Source of the DNA: JBBSQE01 sp038258095
Lineage (GTDB): Bacteria; Actinomycetota; Thermoleophilia; Solirubrobacterales; 70-9
DNA: 12,750 nt
Direction: 5' to 3'
NCBI GenBank assembly: GCA_038258095.1
Contig: JBBSQE010000077.1
Location: forward strand, 1-12,750
How positions within the stretch are numbered: position 1 is the stretch's first letter; the number at the start of each line of letters is the position of its first letter. The position numbers and the translations under genes were made by a program. The notes under the pieces were generated by a model. It saw only the letters and a list, made by a program, of their open reading frames with translations, was not told the origin of the DNA and did not search any database. Positions 6,643-12,750 of the stretch are shown here, piece by piece.

Positions 6643-6648
6643 TAGAGT
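6643..6648 (+). promoter_or_regulatory. -10 hexamer, probable leaderless promoter of pyk
   Basis: TAGAGT ends 6 nt before ATG 6655 with no Shine-Dalgarno between, so the transcript would begin at or beside the start codon. The same hexamer precedes the carotenoid oxygenase gene, there with a 30-nt leader. Confidence 0.5.
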
Positions 6649-6654
6649 CTGACA

Positions 6655-8076
6655 ATGGCATCAGGCCGACGCACCAAGATCATCGCGACGCTCGGCCCCG
6701 CGAGCTGGGATCCATCGCGGTTGCGCGAGTTGATCAGGGCCGGCGCCGACGTGTTCCGCCTCAACTTCTCCCACGGCACGCCGGAGCGGATGGCGGAGCT
6801 GATCGGCGACGTGCGCGCTGCGTCGGAGGACGTCGGGCGCGACGTGGCGCTGATGGGCGACCTGCCCGGGCCGAAGCTGCGTGTCGGGTCGATCGACGGC
6901 GACATCGTCGATCTGGAGACCGGCAGCCACGTGACCCTGACGTCCCGCGACATTCCCGGCACGGCGGAAACCATCCCGGTCTCGTGGCCGGCGATGACGG
7001 AGGCGCTCCACGCCGATGAGCTCGTCTATCTGGCCGACGGCGCGATCCGCCTGCGGGTCACCGAGTCGGAGGGGGACGGCATCGGGTGCGATGTCGAGGT
7101 GGGCGGGGCGCTCACCTCCCACAAGGGGATGAACCTCCCGGGAGCCGACACCGGGCTGCCCGCCGTCTCTGATGACGACCTCACCTGGGTCGACTTCTCC
7201 GTCGCGCACGGAGCCGACCTCCTCGCCGTGTCGTTCGTGCGCCGCGCCGCGGACCTCGACCGGGTCAAGGACCGGCTCGTTGAGCTCGACTCAGACATGC
7301 CTCTTATCGCGAAGATCGAGAAGCCCCAGGCCGCCGCCTCCGCCGGGGCGATCATCGAGGCCGCGACGGGTATCATGGTCGCCCGCGGGGACCTCGGCAT
7401 CGAGCTGCCCCTGTCCCGGGTCCCGGTTGTCCAGAAGGACCTGATCCGCCAGGCCGGGCGCGCCTCGAAGCCGGTGATCACGGCGACCCAGATGCTCGCG
7501 TCGATGGTCAGCGCCCGCCGCCCGACCCGCGCCGAGGTGACCGATGTCGCCAACGCGATCTATGACGGGACCGACGCGGTGATGCTCTCCGAGGAGACCG
7601 CCGTCGGCCAGAACCCGGTGGAGGCGGTTCGGGTCATGGACCAGATCGCGCGGGCCACCGAGCCCGACCTCCCCTACGACCACTGGCTCTTCAACCGCAC
7701 CGATCAGGACTCCGAGGAGGTCGCCGACTCGCTGGCGCAGATCGCGGTCGCCTCTGCCTACCGGCTGGGGCTGGCGGCCCTCGTGGTTCCGTCGAGCAGC
7801 GGGCGGACGGCACGCCTCGTCTCCGCCAACCGCCCGCGGATCCCCGTCCTCGCCATCTCCCCTCGTCCCGCGACGGTCCGCCGCATGAACCTCCTCTTCG
7901 GCGTCAGCGCGACGCTCCTCGACCACGTCGACGAGATCCGCACCCTCCTCGACGACTGCGCTGACATCGCCAAGCGGGAGGGCGTGGCGGACTCGGGCGA
8001 CCTGATCGGCATCGTCGCCGGCCTGCCTGATCAGGAGCTGGGCACGAACCTGTTCGAGGTCCACCGGGTCCCCTGA
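6655..8076 (+). CDS. pyk: pyruvate kinase
   Basis: This 473-residue protein converts phosphoenolpyruvate and ADP to pyruvate and ATP, the last step of glycolysis, in the cytoplasm. It is full length for bacterial pyruvate kinase. The N-terminal barrel begins RTKIIATLGPAS (6-17) with RLNFSHG (35-41). The B domain spans roughly 72-170. The signature IAKIEKPQA (218-226) supplies K220 and the metal ligand E222, and MVARGDLGIE (241-250) supplies D246. TATQML (276-281) and DGTDAVMLSEETAVG (304-318) follow. The C-terminal allosteric domain runs from about 340 to 473, with PSSSGRTARLVS as the likely effector-loop region. There is no extra PEP-utilising C-terminal domain. It is transcribed alone from a promoter in the 37-nt gap after the transpeptidase gene. 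Confidence 0.98.
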   Translation: MASGRRTKIIATLGPASWDPSRLRELIRAGADVFRLNFSHGTPERMAELIGDVRAASEDVGRDVALMGDLPGPKLRVGSIDGDIVDLETGSHVTLTSRDIPGTAETIPVSWPAMTEALHADELVYLADGAIRLRVTESEGDGIGCDVEVGGALTSHKGMNLPGADTGLPAVSDDDLTWVDFSVAHGADLLAVSFVRRAADLDRVKDRLVELDSDMPLIAKIEKPQAAASAGAIIEAATGIMVARGDLGIELPLSRVPVVQKDLIRQAGRASKPVITATQMLASMVSARRPTRAEVTDVANAIYDGTDAVMLSEETAVGQNPVEAVRVMDQIARATEPDLPYDHWLFNRTDQDSEEVADSLAQIAVASAYRLGLAALVVPSSSGRTARLVSANRPRIPVLAISPRPATVRRMNLLFGVSATLLDHVDEIRTLLDDCADIAKREGVADSGDLIGIVAGLPDQELGTNLFEVHRVP

Positions 8077-8107
8077 CGCCGGTTGCGCCGCGGGCCGAGG
8101 TACCGGG

Positions 8108-8137
8108 TAGAGTCCCCGCCCAGGCAAGGGGAGAGGA
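8108..8137 (+). promoter_or_regulatory. promoter and ribosome binding site of the carotenoid oxygenase gene
   Basis: TAGAGT (8108-8113) is a -10 candidate, with TTGCGC (8083-8088) 19 nt upstream as a weak -35. A purine-rich Shine-Dalgarno GAGAGGA (8131-8137) lies 6 nt before ATG 8144. It is the clearest ribosome binding site in the window, in contrast to the apparently leaderless neighbours. Confidence 0.5.
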
Positions 8138-8143
8138 CGAGAG

Positions 8144-9694
8144 ATGACGGACAGGACACGTCGCGAGTTCATTCGCGACGGGACGGCGACGGTTGCAGGG
8201 TTGAGCGGGCTCGGCGCGCTGGGGGCATCCGGCGCGATCGGGGTCTCCGAGGCCCTGGCCGGATTGGCGAGACCGGCCCGGGTCGCGCCCGGCTTCGATC
8301 TCGGATTCCGGTCTCTGCGGCTCGAGACGCAGCTTCCCGATCTGCACGTCGACGGGCACATACCGAGGTGGCTGACCGGATCTCTCCTGCGCAACGGCCC
8401 GGCGCTGTTCGAGATCGGCCCGACGCGCCTCAACCACTGGTTCGACGGCCTGGCGATGCTTCACGCCTTCTCGTTTCACAACGGACGGGTCTCCTACCGA
8501 AACCGCTTCCTGCGCTCCAGCCAGTACAACGCCTACAAGCGCGACGGCAAGATGGAGTACTCAGAGCTTGCGACCGACCCGCCGCCAGACCCGTGCCGCC
8601 AGCTCTTCTCGGGCGTGTCGACGCTGCCGGTCCTCGGCCGGATACCGAACGCGAACGTGACGATCGAGAAGCTCGCCGGGCAGTTCCGCGCCCATACCGA
8701 GATCCCGATCCCGGTCCGCTTCAACCCGAGGTCGCTGCGCACGCTCGGCGCCGCCGGCTCGGCGCCGCAGGGCCGGCTCGGCACCGCCCATCCCCACCAC
8801 GACCCGCGCACCGGCGAGCGCTTCTCCTACGAGGTGGAGCTTGTCCCACCGAGCGGTCTGCGAGTCATCAGCGAGAAGGGCAGGCGGCGGCGGGAGCTCG
8901 CCTTCATCCCTCAGGCCGAGCCCGGCTACCTTCACTCGTTCGGCCTGACGCACCGCTACGTCGTAATCGTCGCGCAGCCTTTCAAATTCAACCTCGGGAA
9001 GTTCCTCAGCCCGGACCGCGGCCCGATCCTCACAAACTACGAGTGGCATCCGGAGCTGCCCTCGCAGGTGATCCTGGTCGACCGTAGGCGCGGCGGCGTC
9101 GTCTGCACGGCCGAGATGGACCCGTTCTTCGCCTTCCATCACGTCAACGCGTTCGACCGCGGCGACAAGGTCGTCCTCGACGTGTGCGCTCATCGCGACG
9201 ACGGCGTCATGGAGGCGCTCTACCTGAAGAACATCCGTACGTCCCACAAGGTCCCGCAGGCGAAGCTGCGGCGCATCATCGTCAACCCGTCGAACGCGCG
9301 GGTGTACAAGCGCGACCTGATCGAGGACTACATCGAGCTGCCGAAGACCGATTACGCCACCGTGAACGGCAGGCCCTACCGCTACGCCTACGGGGTCGGC
9401 CTGAAGGGGCGGCGCAGCGGCTTCATCGACCAACTCGTCAAGGCAGATGTGCGGAAGGGGGAGTCGAAGAGCTGGCGCGAGCGGGGCGTCTACCCCGGCG
9501 AGCCGATCTTCGTCGCGCGCCCCGGTCGCCGCTCGGAGGACGATGGCGTGATCCTCTCGGTGATCCTCGACGCCGACCGGCGCGCGTCCGCGCTGCTGGT
9601 CCTCGACGCCCGCTCGATGGAGGAGATCGGAAGGGCCTCGGTCCCGCACCACATCCCCTTCGGGTTCCACGGTCTGCACACGGCTAGGACCTGA
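8144..9694 (+). CDS. Tat-exported carotenoid cleavage oxygenase (RPE65/BCO family)
   Basis: This 516-residue non-haem iron dioxygenase of the carotenoid oxygenase family would cleave a double bond of a carotenoid, apocarotenoid or related stilbenoid or phenylpropanoid. The four iron-ligand histidines of the seven-bladed propeller can be placed in order: H216 (TAHPHHDP), H264 (LHSFGLTHRY), H332 (FAFHHVNAFD) and H509 (IPFGFHG). The N-terminal blade has NHWFDGLAMLHAFSF (97-111) and YRNRFLRSS (118-126), which resemble animal BCO/RPE65 proteins more than plant NCED or 9-cis enzymes. The N-terminus has a twin-arginine motif, TRREFI (5-10), followed by a Gly/Ala-rich hydrophobic stretch to about residue 42, so Tat export of the folded iron protein is predicted. 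Its stop overlaps the next gene's ATG by one base. Confidence 0.92.
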   Translation: MTDRTRREFIRDGTATVAGLSGLGALGASGAIGVSEALAGLARPARVAPGFDLGFRSLRLETQLPDLHVDGHIPRWLTGSLLRNGPALFEIGPTRLNHWFDGLAMLHAFSFHNGRVSYRNRFLRSSQYNAYKRDGKMEYSELATDPPPDPCRQLFSGVSTLPVLGRIPNANVTIEKLAGQFRAHTEIPIPVRFNPRSLRTLGAAGSAPQGRLGTAHPHHDPRTGERFSYEVELVPPSGLRVISEKGRRRRELAFIPQAEPGYLHSFGLTHRYVVIVAQPFKFNLGKFLSPDRGPILTNYEWHPELPSQVILVDRRRGGVVCTAEMDPFFAFHHVNAFDRGDKVVLDVCAHRDDGVMEALYLKNIRTSHKVPQAKLRRIIVNPSNARVYKRDLIEDYIELPKTDYATVNGRPYRYAYGVGLKGRRSGFIDQLVKADVRKGESKSWRERGVYPGEPIFVARPGRRSEDDGVILSVILDADRRASALLVLDARSMEEIGRASVPHHIPFGFHGLHTART

Positions 9695-10887
9695 TGGCGC
9701 ACGCTGCGCGCCGTCCCGCTACTTTGCCCGTGGTGAGTAGGAGGAGAGAGATCGCGCAGAGGCGAGTGGGAGCGCTGGCAGTACTGGGGGCGCTCGCCTC
9801 ATTCGCGATGCTCCTGCCCAGCGCCGCGTCGGCGGCACCGAGGACGGTCTGGCTCTGCAAGCCGGGGATCAAGGCGAACCCCTGCGCGTCGAGCCTGAAG
9901 ACGACGGTGCGCGGCCCGTCCGGCCCCGACAAGATCTACAACGCGAGGCCGCTGAGGCGTCCGAAGATCGACTGCTTCTACGTCTACCCGACGGTCAGCT
10001 CCCAGACGACCGACAACGCGACGCTCGCCAAGGACCCCGAGATCCTCGAGATCGCCCGCCAGCAGGCATCACGGTTCTCGCAGGCCTGCCGGGTCTTCGC
10101 GCCGGTCTATCGCCAGGCAACAATCGCCGGGCTCACCCGTCCCACTTCCGGTACGGCCTTCAAGATCGCCTATGGCGACGTGAAGCGCGCCTGGTTCGAT
10201 TATCTGCGCCACTACAACCACGGCCGTGGATTCGTCCTGATCGGCCACTCGCAGGGTGGCGGCCACCTCGCCCAGCTCCTCAAGGAGGAGATCGATCCGC
10301 GCCCGGCGCGTCGCCGCCAGCTCGTGTCCGCGCTCCTGCTCGGGGCCAATGTGACGGTGCCGGTCGGCAAGACCGTCGGTGCCGAGTTCAAGCACGTGCC
10401 GGCCTGTACGGCGAGGAGGCAGTTCCGCTGCATCGTCGCCTACTCGGCCTTCGACACGACGCCGCCCGACGATGCGCTGTTCGGTCGGATCGGCGGCGCC
10501 TTCACGAGCGGGAACCCGAACAAGGTCGAGGTCCTGTGCACCGACCCGTCGCGGCTGGCGGGGGACCGCGGTGCGATGAGGACGTTCATCCGCACGACGC
10601 CGTTCCCCGGGGCGCTCGGCTTCGTGACGCCGACGCCCCCGGATGCGTCCACCCCTTGGGTCAGCCTCCCGCAGCTCTACCGCTCCCACTGCGCTCACGC
10701 CGACGGAGCGGACTGGCTTCAGGTCACCGACATCGCGAAGCCGGGCGACGACCGCCCGCGCTTCACGGCGACGCTCGGGGCGAGCTGGGGCCTGCACCTC
10801 GGCGACGTGAACCTCGAGCTCGGGAGCCTGATCAAGCTGGTGCGGATCCAGACCCGCGGCTACCTCTTGGAGAGCGTGGCGGAGTAG
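9694..10887 (+). CDS. secreted alpha/beta hydrolase, DUF3089 family
   Basis: The 397-residue product (ATG 9694) matches the DUF3089 alpha/beta hydrolases. It has FYVYPT (95-100), the nucleophile elbow GHSQGG (184-189, S186), and the conserved C-terminal WGLHLGDVNLELG (365-377), where H368 is the likely catalytic histidine. Several cysteines (55, 64, 94, 132, 238, 246, 282, 333) suit disulphides in an exported protein. The N-terminus is a signal peptide with hydrophobic core about 27-43 and cleavage near SAASA-APR (43-50). A second start is plausible: GTG 9733 gives a shorter n-region (MSRRREIAQRR) and lies 7 nt after TACTTT. ATG 9694 overlaps the oxygenase stop (TGATG), implying coupling. The substrate of the family is not established; an ester or lipid is likely. 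Confidence 0.88.
   Translation: MAHAARRPATLPVVSRRREIAQRRVGALAVLGALASFAMLLPSAASAAPRTVWLCKPGIKANPCASSLKTTVRGPSGPDKIYNARPLRRPKIDCFYVYPTVSSQTTDNATLAKDPEILEIARQQASRFSQACRVFAPVYRQATIAGLTRPTSGTAFKIAYGDVKRAWFDYLRHYNHGRGFVLIGHSQGGGHLAQLLKEEIDPRPARRRQLVSALLLGANVTVPVGKTVGAEFKHVPACTARRQFRCIVAYSAFDTTPPDDALFGRIGGAFTSGNPNKVEVLCTDPSRLAGDRGAMRTFIRTTPFPGALGFVTPTPPDASTPWVSLPQLYRSHCAHADGADWLQVTDIAKPGDDRPRFTATLGASWGLHLGDVNLELGSLIKLVRIQTRGYLLESVAE
9720..9725 (+). promoter_or_regulatory. -10-like hexamer inside the 5' end of the DUF3089 gene
   Basis: TACTTT is followed by GCCC and tandem GTG codons at 9730 and 9733, the same layout as before the deaminase gene. It may be an internal promoter giving a leaderless mRNA from GTG 9733, in addition to read-through from the oxygenase gene. 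Confidence 0.35.
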
Positions 10888-10921
10888 CGCTCGGCGGCCC
10901 ACCCGCCGGCACCGGGACCCG

Positions 10922-10927
10922 TAGAAT
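10922..10927 (+). promoter_or_regulatory. -10 element of tRNA-Arg(ACG)
   Basis: TAGAAT lies 24 nt before the mature tRNA 5' end, a normal distance for a 5' leader removed by RNase P. No good -35 is visible at 16-18 bp. Confidence 0.5.
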
Positions 10928-10951
10928 CGCCCATCGGCCACCAGGCCACCC

Positions 10952-11025
10952 GCGCCCGTAGCTCAGTTGGATAGAGCGTCGGTCTACGAAACCGAAGGTC
11001 ACTGGTTCGAATCCAGTCGGGCGCG
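10952..11025 (+). tRNA. tRNA-Arg(ACG)
   Basis: A 74-nt cloverleaf. The acceptor GCGCCCG pairs with CGGGCGC and the discriminator is G. The D-arm is GCTCAGTTGGATAGAGC. The anticodon stem TCGGT/ACCGA encloses CTACGAA, anticodon ACG (inosine-modified, reads CGU/CGC/CGA). The T-arm is ACTGG-TTCGAAT-CCAGT. The 3' CCA is not encoded. tRNA-Arg genes are frequent integration sites, and the genes downstream look accessory. Confidence 0.97.
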
Positions 11026-11144
11026 CTCCGTTTCTCTCCTCCAGACGCCGGGTTTTGCCCATTGCAGAGCGGTTTGCGGTGGGTCGGGCCGGATTCGCGT
11101 TTCCGGCGCTTTCCTTGCCTGTCCGGACGTCTCTGGGAGATCGT

Positions 11145-11163
11145 GGTCTCATTTTGGTCTCAT
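11145..11163. repeat. short direct repeat GGTCTCAT x2
   Basis: Two identical 8-mers start 11 nt apart (11145 and 11156), separated by TTT, about one helical turn. This spacing suits two protein-binding sites on the same face of the DNA. They lie 120 nt past tRNA-Arg. Confidence 0.45.
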
Positions 11164-11195
11164 CTCGCTGTGGCGGGGCGCAAGACAAGGTGCTT

Positions 11196-11221
11196 CCGCT
11201 TTCACGCGAACGCGAAAGCGG
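11196..11221. repeat. strong hairpin in the post-tRNA region
   Basis: The perfect 8-bp arms CCGCTTTC and GAAAGCGG enclose a 10-nt loop that can add two further pairs. There is no T-tract on either side, so a terminator role is uncertain; a binding site or recombination site is equally possible. Confidence 0.5.
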
Positions 11222-11354
11222 GATCCGGTCGGCGAACAGGCCAGCGGCCTACACACTGCGCGGGTGTTTCCAAGAACTGCTGAAGAAGGCACGCTTGACG
11301 CCAGTGAGCCGCTCTCGCAGGTCGGCCGAATCCGCTGGTGACCGGCGTATCGTC

Positions 11355-11834
11355 ATGAGCATGGACGAGACGATCTCGATGCCGATTTCTCTTGACGGCG
11401 ATGGCTTCGTTCGCCGCGGCTGCCCAACGTGCGATCGGGAATTTAAATGGCTCTACACCGCGGACGAGACCGAGGCAACCGAGCCCCCCGAGCGCGGCTT
11501 CTTCTGCCCCTATTGCGCCGTGCAGGCCCCGCCCGACACCTGGTTCACCGAGGCCCAGGTCGAGTACATGCAGCAAGTCGGGCTCGGCCATGTCGCCGGC
11601 GAGGTGGAGCAGATCTTTTCGCAGTTCAACCGTTCCGGTAGCGGGCTGAAGTACACGCCCGGCTCGCGCCCGGCAACGCCGGAGCCACCGATCGAGCCCG
11701 ACGACATGCGCCGGGTCGACTTCGAGTGCCACCGAGAGGATCCTCTCAAGGTCACCGAGGACTGGGACCAGCCGGTCCACTGCCTCATCTGCGGGACGAC
11801 GGTCGATACGCCGCCGATCAGCCAGTCGGCGTAG
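11355..11834 (+). CDS. small zinc-ribbon protein of unknown function
   Basis: The 159-residue cytoplasmic protein has paired metal-binding motifs. CPTC (23-26) and CPYC (51-54) form a four-Cys zinc ribbon. A second site could use C125/H126 (FECH) with CLIC (143-146). Between them lie a helix with FTEAQVEYMQQVGLGHVAGEVEQIF (64-88) and a Pro-rich linker (101-116). It resembles hypothetical zinc-ribbon proteins that I cannot attach to a named family, and no activity is assigned. The start is ambiguous: ATG 11355 and ATG 11361 are in frame, and TATCGT (11348-11353) is 7 nt before the second. The open frame back to 11055 lacks coding character. Its 3' end overlaps the convergent kinase gene by 17 bp, so the two mRNAs are complementary at their ends. 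Confidence 0.75.
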   Translation: MSMDETISMPISLDGDGFVRRGCPTCDREFKWLYTADETEATEPPERGFFCPYCAVQAPPDTWFTEAQVEYMQQVGLGHVAGEVEQIFSQFNRSGSGLKYTPGSRPATPEPPIEPDDMRRVDFECHREDPLKVTEDWDQPVHCLICGTTVDTPPISQSA

Positions 11835-12750
11835 GCGCCGCCTCCGCGAACAGCTCCAGCCCCTCGACGGTCTTCTCCTCGATCTGACTGATCGTGTTCT
11901 CGATCGCCTGCTCAGCCTCGATGCTCTCGACTGGCACCGAGATCGGGTCCATCGTCCAGTAGAAGTCGGTGCCGTTGGTCTTCGGATAGCCGACGTCGAC
12001 GAAGGCGTGAATAATGAGCTCGCCGTCCTCGAAGACCTCGAGGCCGCGACCGGCACGAAGGGCGTACAGCCGGTGCGGGTCGCCGGTCGAGATGCTGCTG
12101 CACCTGTAGAGCTGCTTCAGGTAGTCCTTGGTGTGCGAGTGAGTTGTCCGCATCGTGTTCTGCGTCAGCTTGTCGTGGATGTCGTCGAGAGCGGGCCGGT
12201 GGTGGACGTCACGCAGCATCTGGTTGATCGTCTCGTCGAAGCGAGCCTCGAAGCGCTTCCAGGCCTCGACGTGCGCCGCGCGCCAGCGGTCCCGAAGCTC
12301 AACGGCCGATATCTCGGTCGCGAGTTTCTCCCGCAGCTTGACGCGGATCTGGCTAACGTCGCGTCCTTCGGCTGGTGTCGGAAGTTCCAGCCAGGCCTGC
12401 AGTTGATCGGCGACCTCGCGCTTGGTGGGCCTGGCCTGCGGGTCGCGGAGGGTCGTCCGCTCGACGAGGCGATCGAGATGAAGAGCGGCGGGATGCGGGC
12501 GAAACTCATCGATCGCCAGGCCCCGAACGCCGGCCGGCTGCGGCCCCTCGGGCGGGTAGGTCTGGCCGGTTGCCAGAACCCAGAGAGTCTTGCCGAGCGC
12601 GTAGACATCGGCGGGATGGGACTGGGCGTTCGCCGGGTCGCTGATCATCTCCCATGGTGTGTAGTGACGGGATCCGACCGGTTTCCCCGTCGAGGTGAGA
12701 TCCTCGCCCTCCGGCACGTCGATCAAGCCGAAGTCGCCGATCAGCCACTC
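11818..12750 (-). CDS. Hanks-type Ser/Thr protein kinase with unusual C-terminal domain (partial, N-terminus beyond window)
   Basis: The visible 310 residues run from just before the DFG motif to the stop; the N-lobe and catalytic loop lie beyond the right edge. GDFG (5-8) supplies the Mg-binding Asp. The activation segment ends GSRHYTPWE (26-34), where canonical kinases have GTxxYxAPE. ADVYALGKTLWVLATG (47-62) is helix F, and RPT (107-109) holds the Arg that pairs with the APE-type Glu. After the kinase core (to about 122) comes a charged helical region (130-215) and then a compact C-terminal domain with LEVFEDGELIIHAF (237-250), ending in an acidic helix. No membrane helix, PASTA repeat or other known sensor is seen, so it appears soluble. 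The C-terminal domain is not recognised. It overlaps the zinc-ribbon gene tail to tail. Confidence 0.88.
   Translation of the reverse strand, partial: EWLIGDFGLIDVPEGEDLTSTGKPVGSRHYTPWEMISDPANAQSHPADVYALGKTLWVLATGQTYPPEGPQPAGVRGLAIDEFRPHPAALHLDRLVERTTLRDPQARPTKREVADQLQAWLELPTPAEGRDVSQIRVKLREKLATEISAVELRDRWRAAHVEAWKRFEARFDETINQMLRDVHHRPALDDIHDKLTQNTMRTTHSHTKDYLKQLYRCSSISTGDPHRLYALRAGRGLEVFEDGELIIHAFVDVGYPKTNGTDFYWTMDPISVPVESIEAEQAIENTISQIEEKTVEGLELFAEAAPTPTG

Larger units (their letters stand above)
11026..11354. other. 329-bp gene-poor stretch after tRNA-Arg
   Basis: Frames through here are open but show no domain, no codon pattern like the neighbours and no start site. What it holds: a direct repeat of GGTCTCAT at 11145-11152 and 11156-11163 (11-nt period), a hairpin with 8-bp arms CCGCTTTC/GAAAGCGG (11196-11221), and a small hairpin AGGCC-AGC-GGCCT (11238-11250). 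It is less GC-rich than the flanks. It may be an integration scar or the regulatory region of the next gene. No integrase fragment was recognised. Confidence 0.5.

Noticed and set aside
8083..9087. Long plus-strand frame (334 codons) overlapping the carotenoid oxygenase gene
   Set aside because: Arg/Pro/Ala-rich out-of-frame translation of a gene whose iron-ligand histidines and Tat leader are clear in the other frame.
10967..11341. Open frame starting inside tRNA-Arg (product beginning MDRASVYETEGHWFESS)
   Set aside because: This is the familiar false protein made by translating tRNA sequence; it has no support beyond the tRNA.
11055..11354. 100-codon upstream extension of the zinc-ribbon gene
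   Set aside because: The extension has no recognisable domain, crosses hairpins and repeats, and differs in composition; the conserved-looking protein starts at 11355 or 11361.
11202..12056. Open frame of 284 codons on the minus strand across the zinc-ribbon and kinase genes
   Set aside because: Shadow frame, Ser/Arg-rich and without motifs, overlapping two better-supported genes.
1..12750. CRISPR arrays, insertion sequences, integrases, toxin-antitoxin pairs
   Set aside because: I looked for regularly spaced repeats, transposase DDE or HUH motifs, tyrosine or serine recombinase motifs and paired small genes; none was found.

Overview
The window is high-GC DNA with short intergenic gaps and protein families typical of Actinomycetota: a Tat-exported carotenoid oxygenase, a DUF3089 hydrolase, an actinobacterial amino acid deaminase/aldolase and a Hanks-type kinase. 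The overall impression is of a Thermoleophilia/Solirubrobacterales-like chromosome. That placement is inferred from family content and base composition and rests on no marker gene.

Layout: (1) 71-157, tRNA-Ser(UGA) on the minus strand. (2) 226-4816, a metabolic block. An MFS exporter and a covalent-FAD sugar-lactone/alditol oxidase lie on the plus strand and converge with a class II aldolase and a fold-III PLP amino acid deaminase/aldolase on the minus strand. A nested palindrome sits between the last two. (3) 4867-4955, tRNA-Ser(GCU) on the plus strand. (4) 5000-6617, a small YdeI/OmdA-type protein, a lipoprotein of unknown function, and a secreted or anchored L,D-transpeptidase for cell-wall cross-linking. 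(5) 6655-8076, pyruvate kinase (pyk). (6) 8144-10887, a Tat-exported carotenoid cleavage oxygenase with a one-base stop/start overlap to a secreted DUF3089 alpha/beta hydrolase. (7) 10952-11025, tRNA-Arg(ACG), followed by 329 bp without a convincing gene but with hairpins and a short direct repeat. (8) 11355-12750, an accessory-looking pair: a small Cys-rich zinc-ribbon protein and a Ser/Thr kinase cut by the window edge, arranged tail to tail with a 17-bp overlap.

Most of the window is ordinary chromosome: housekeeping, cell envelope and small-molecule metabolism. The parts least explained are the convergent zinc-ribbon/kinase pair downstream of tRNA-Arg, the nested inverted repeat at 3515-3567, and a recurring TANNNT hexamer placed 6-7 nt before start codons, which suggests many leaderless transcripts. 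No CRISPR array, insertion sequence, integrase or complete phage gene is visible.
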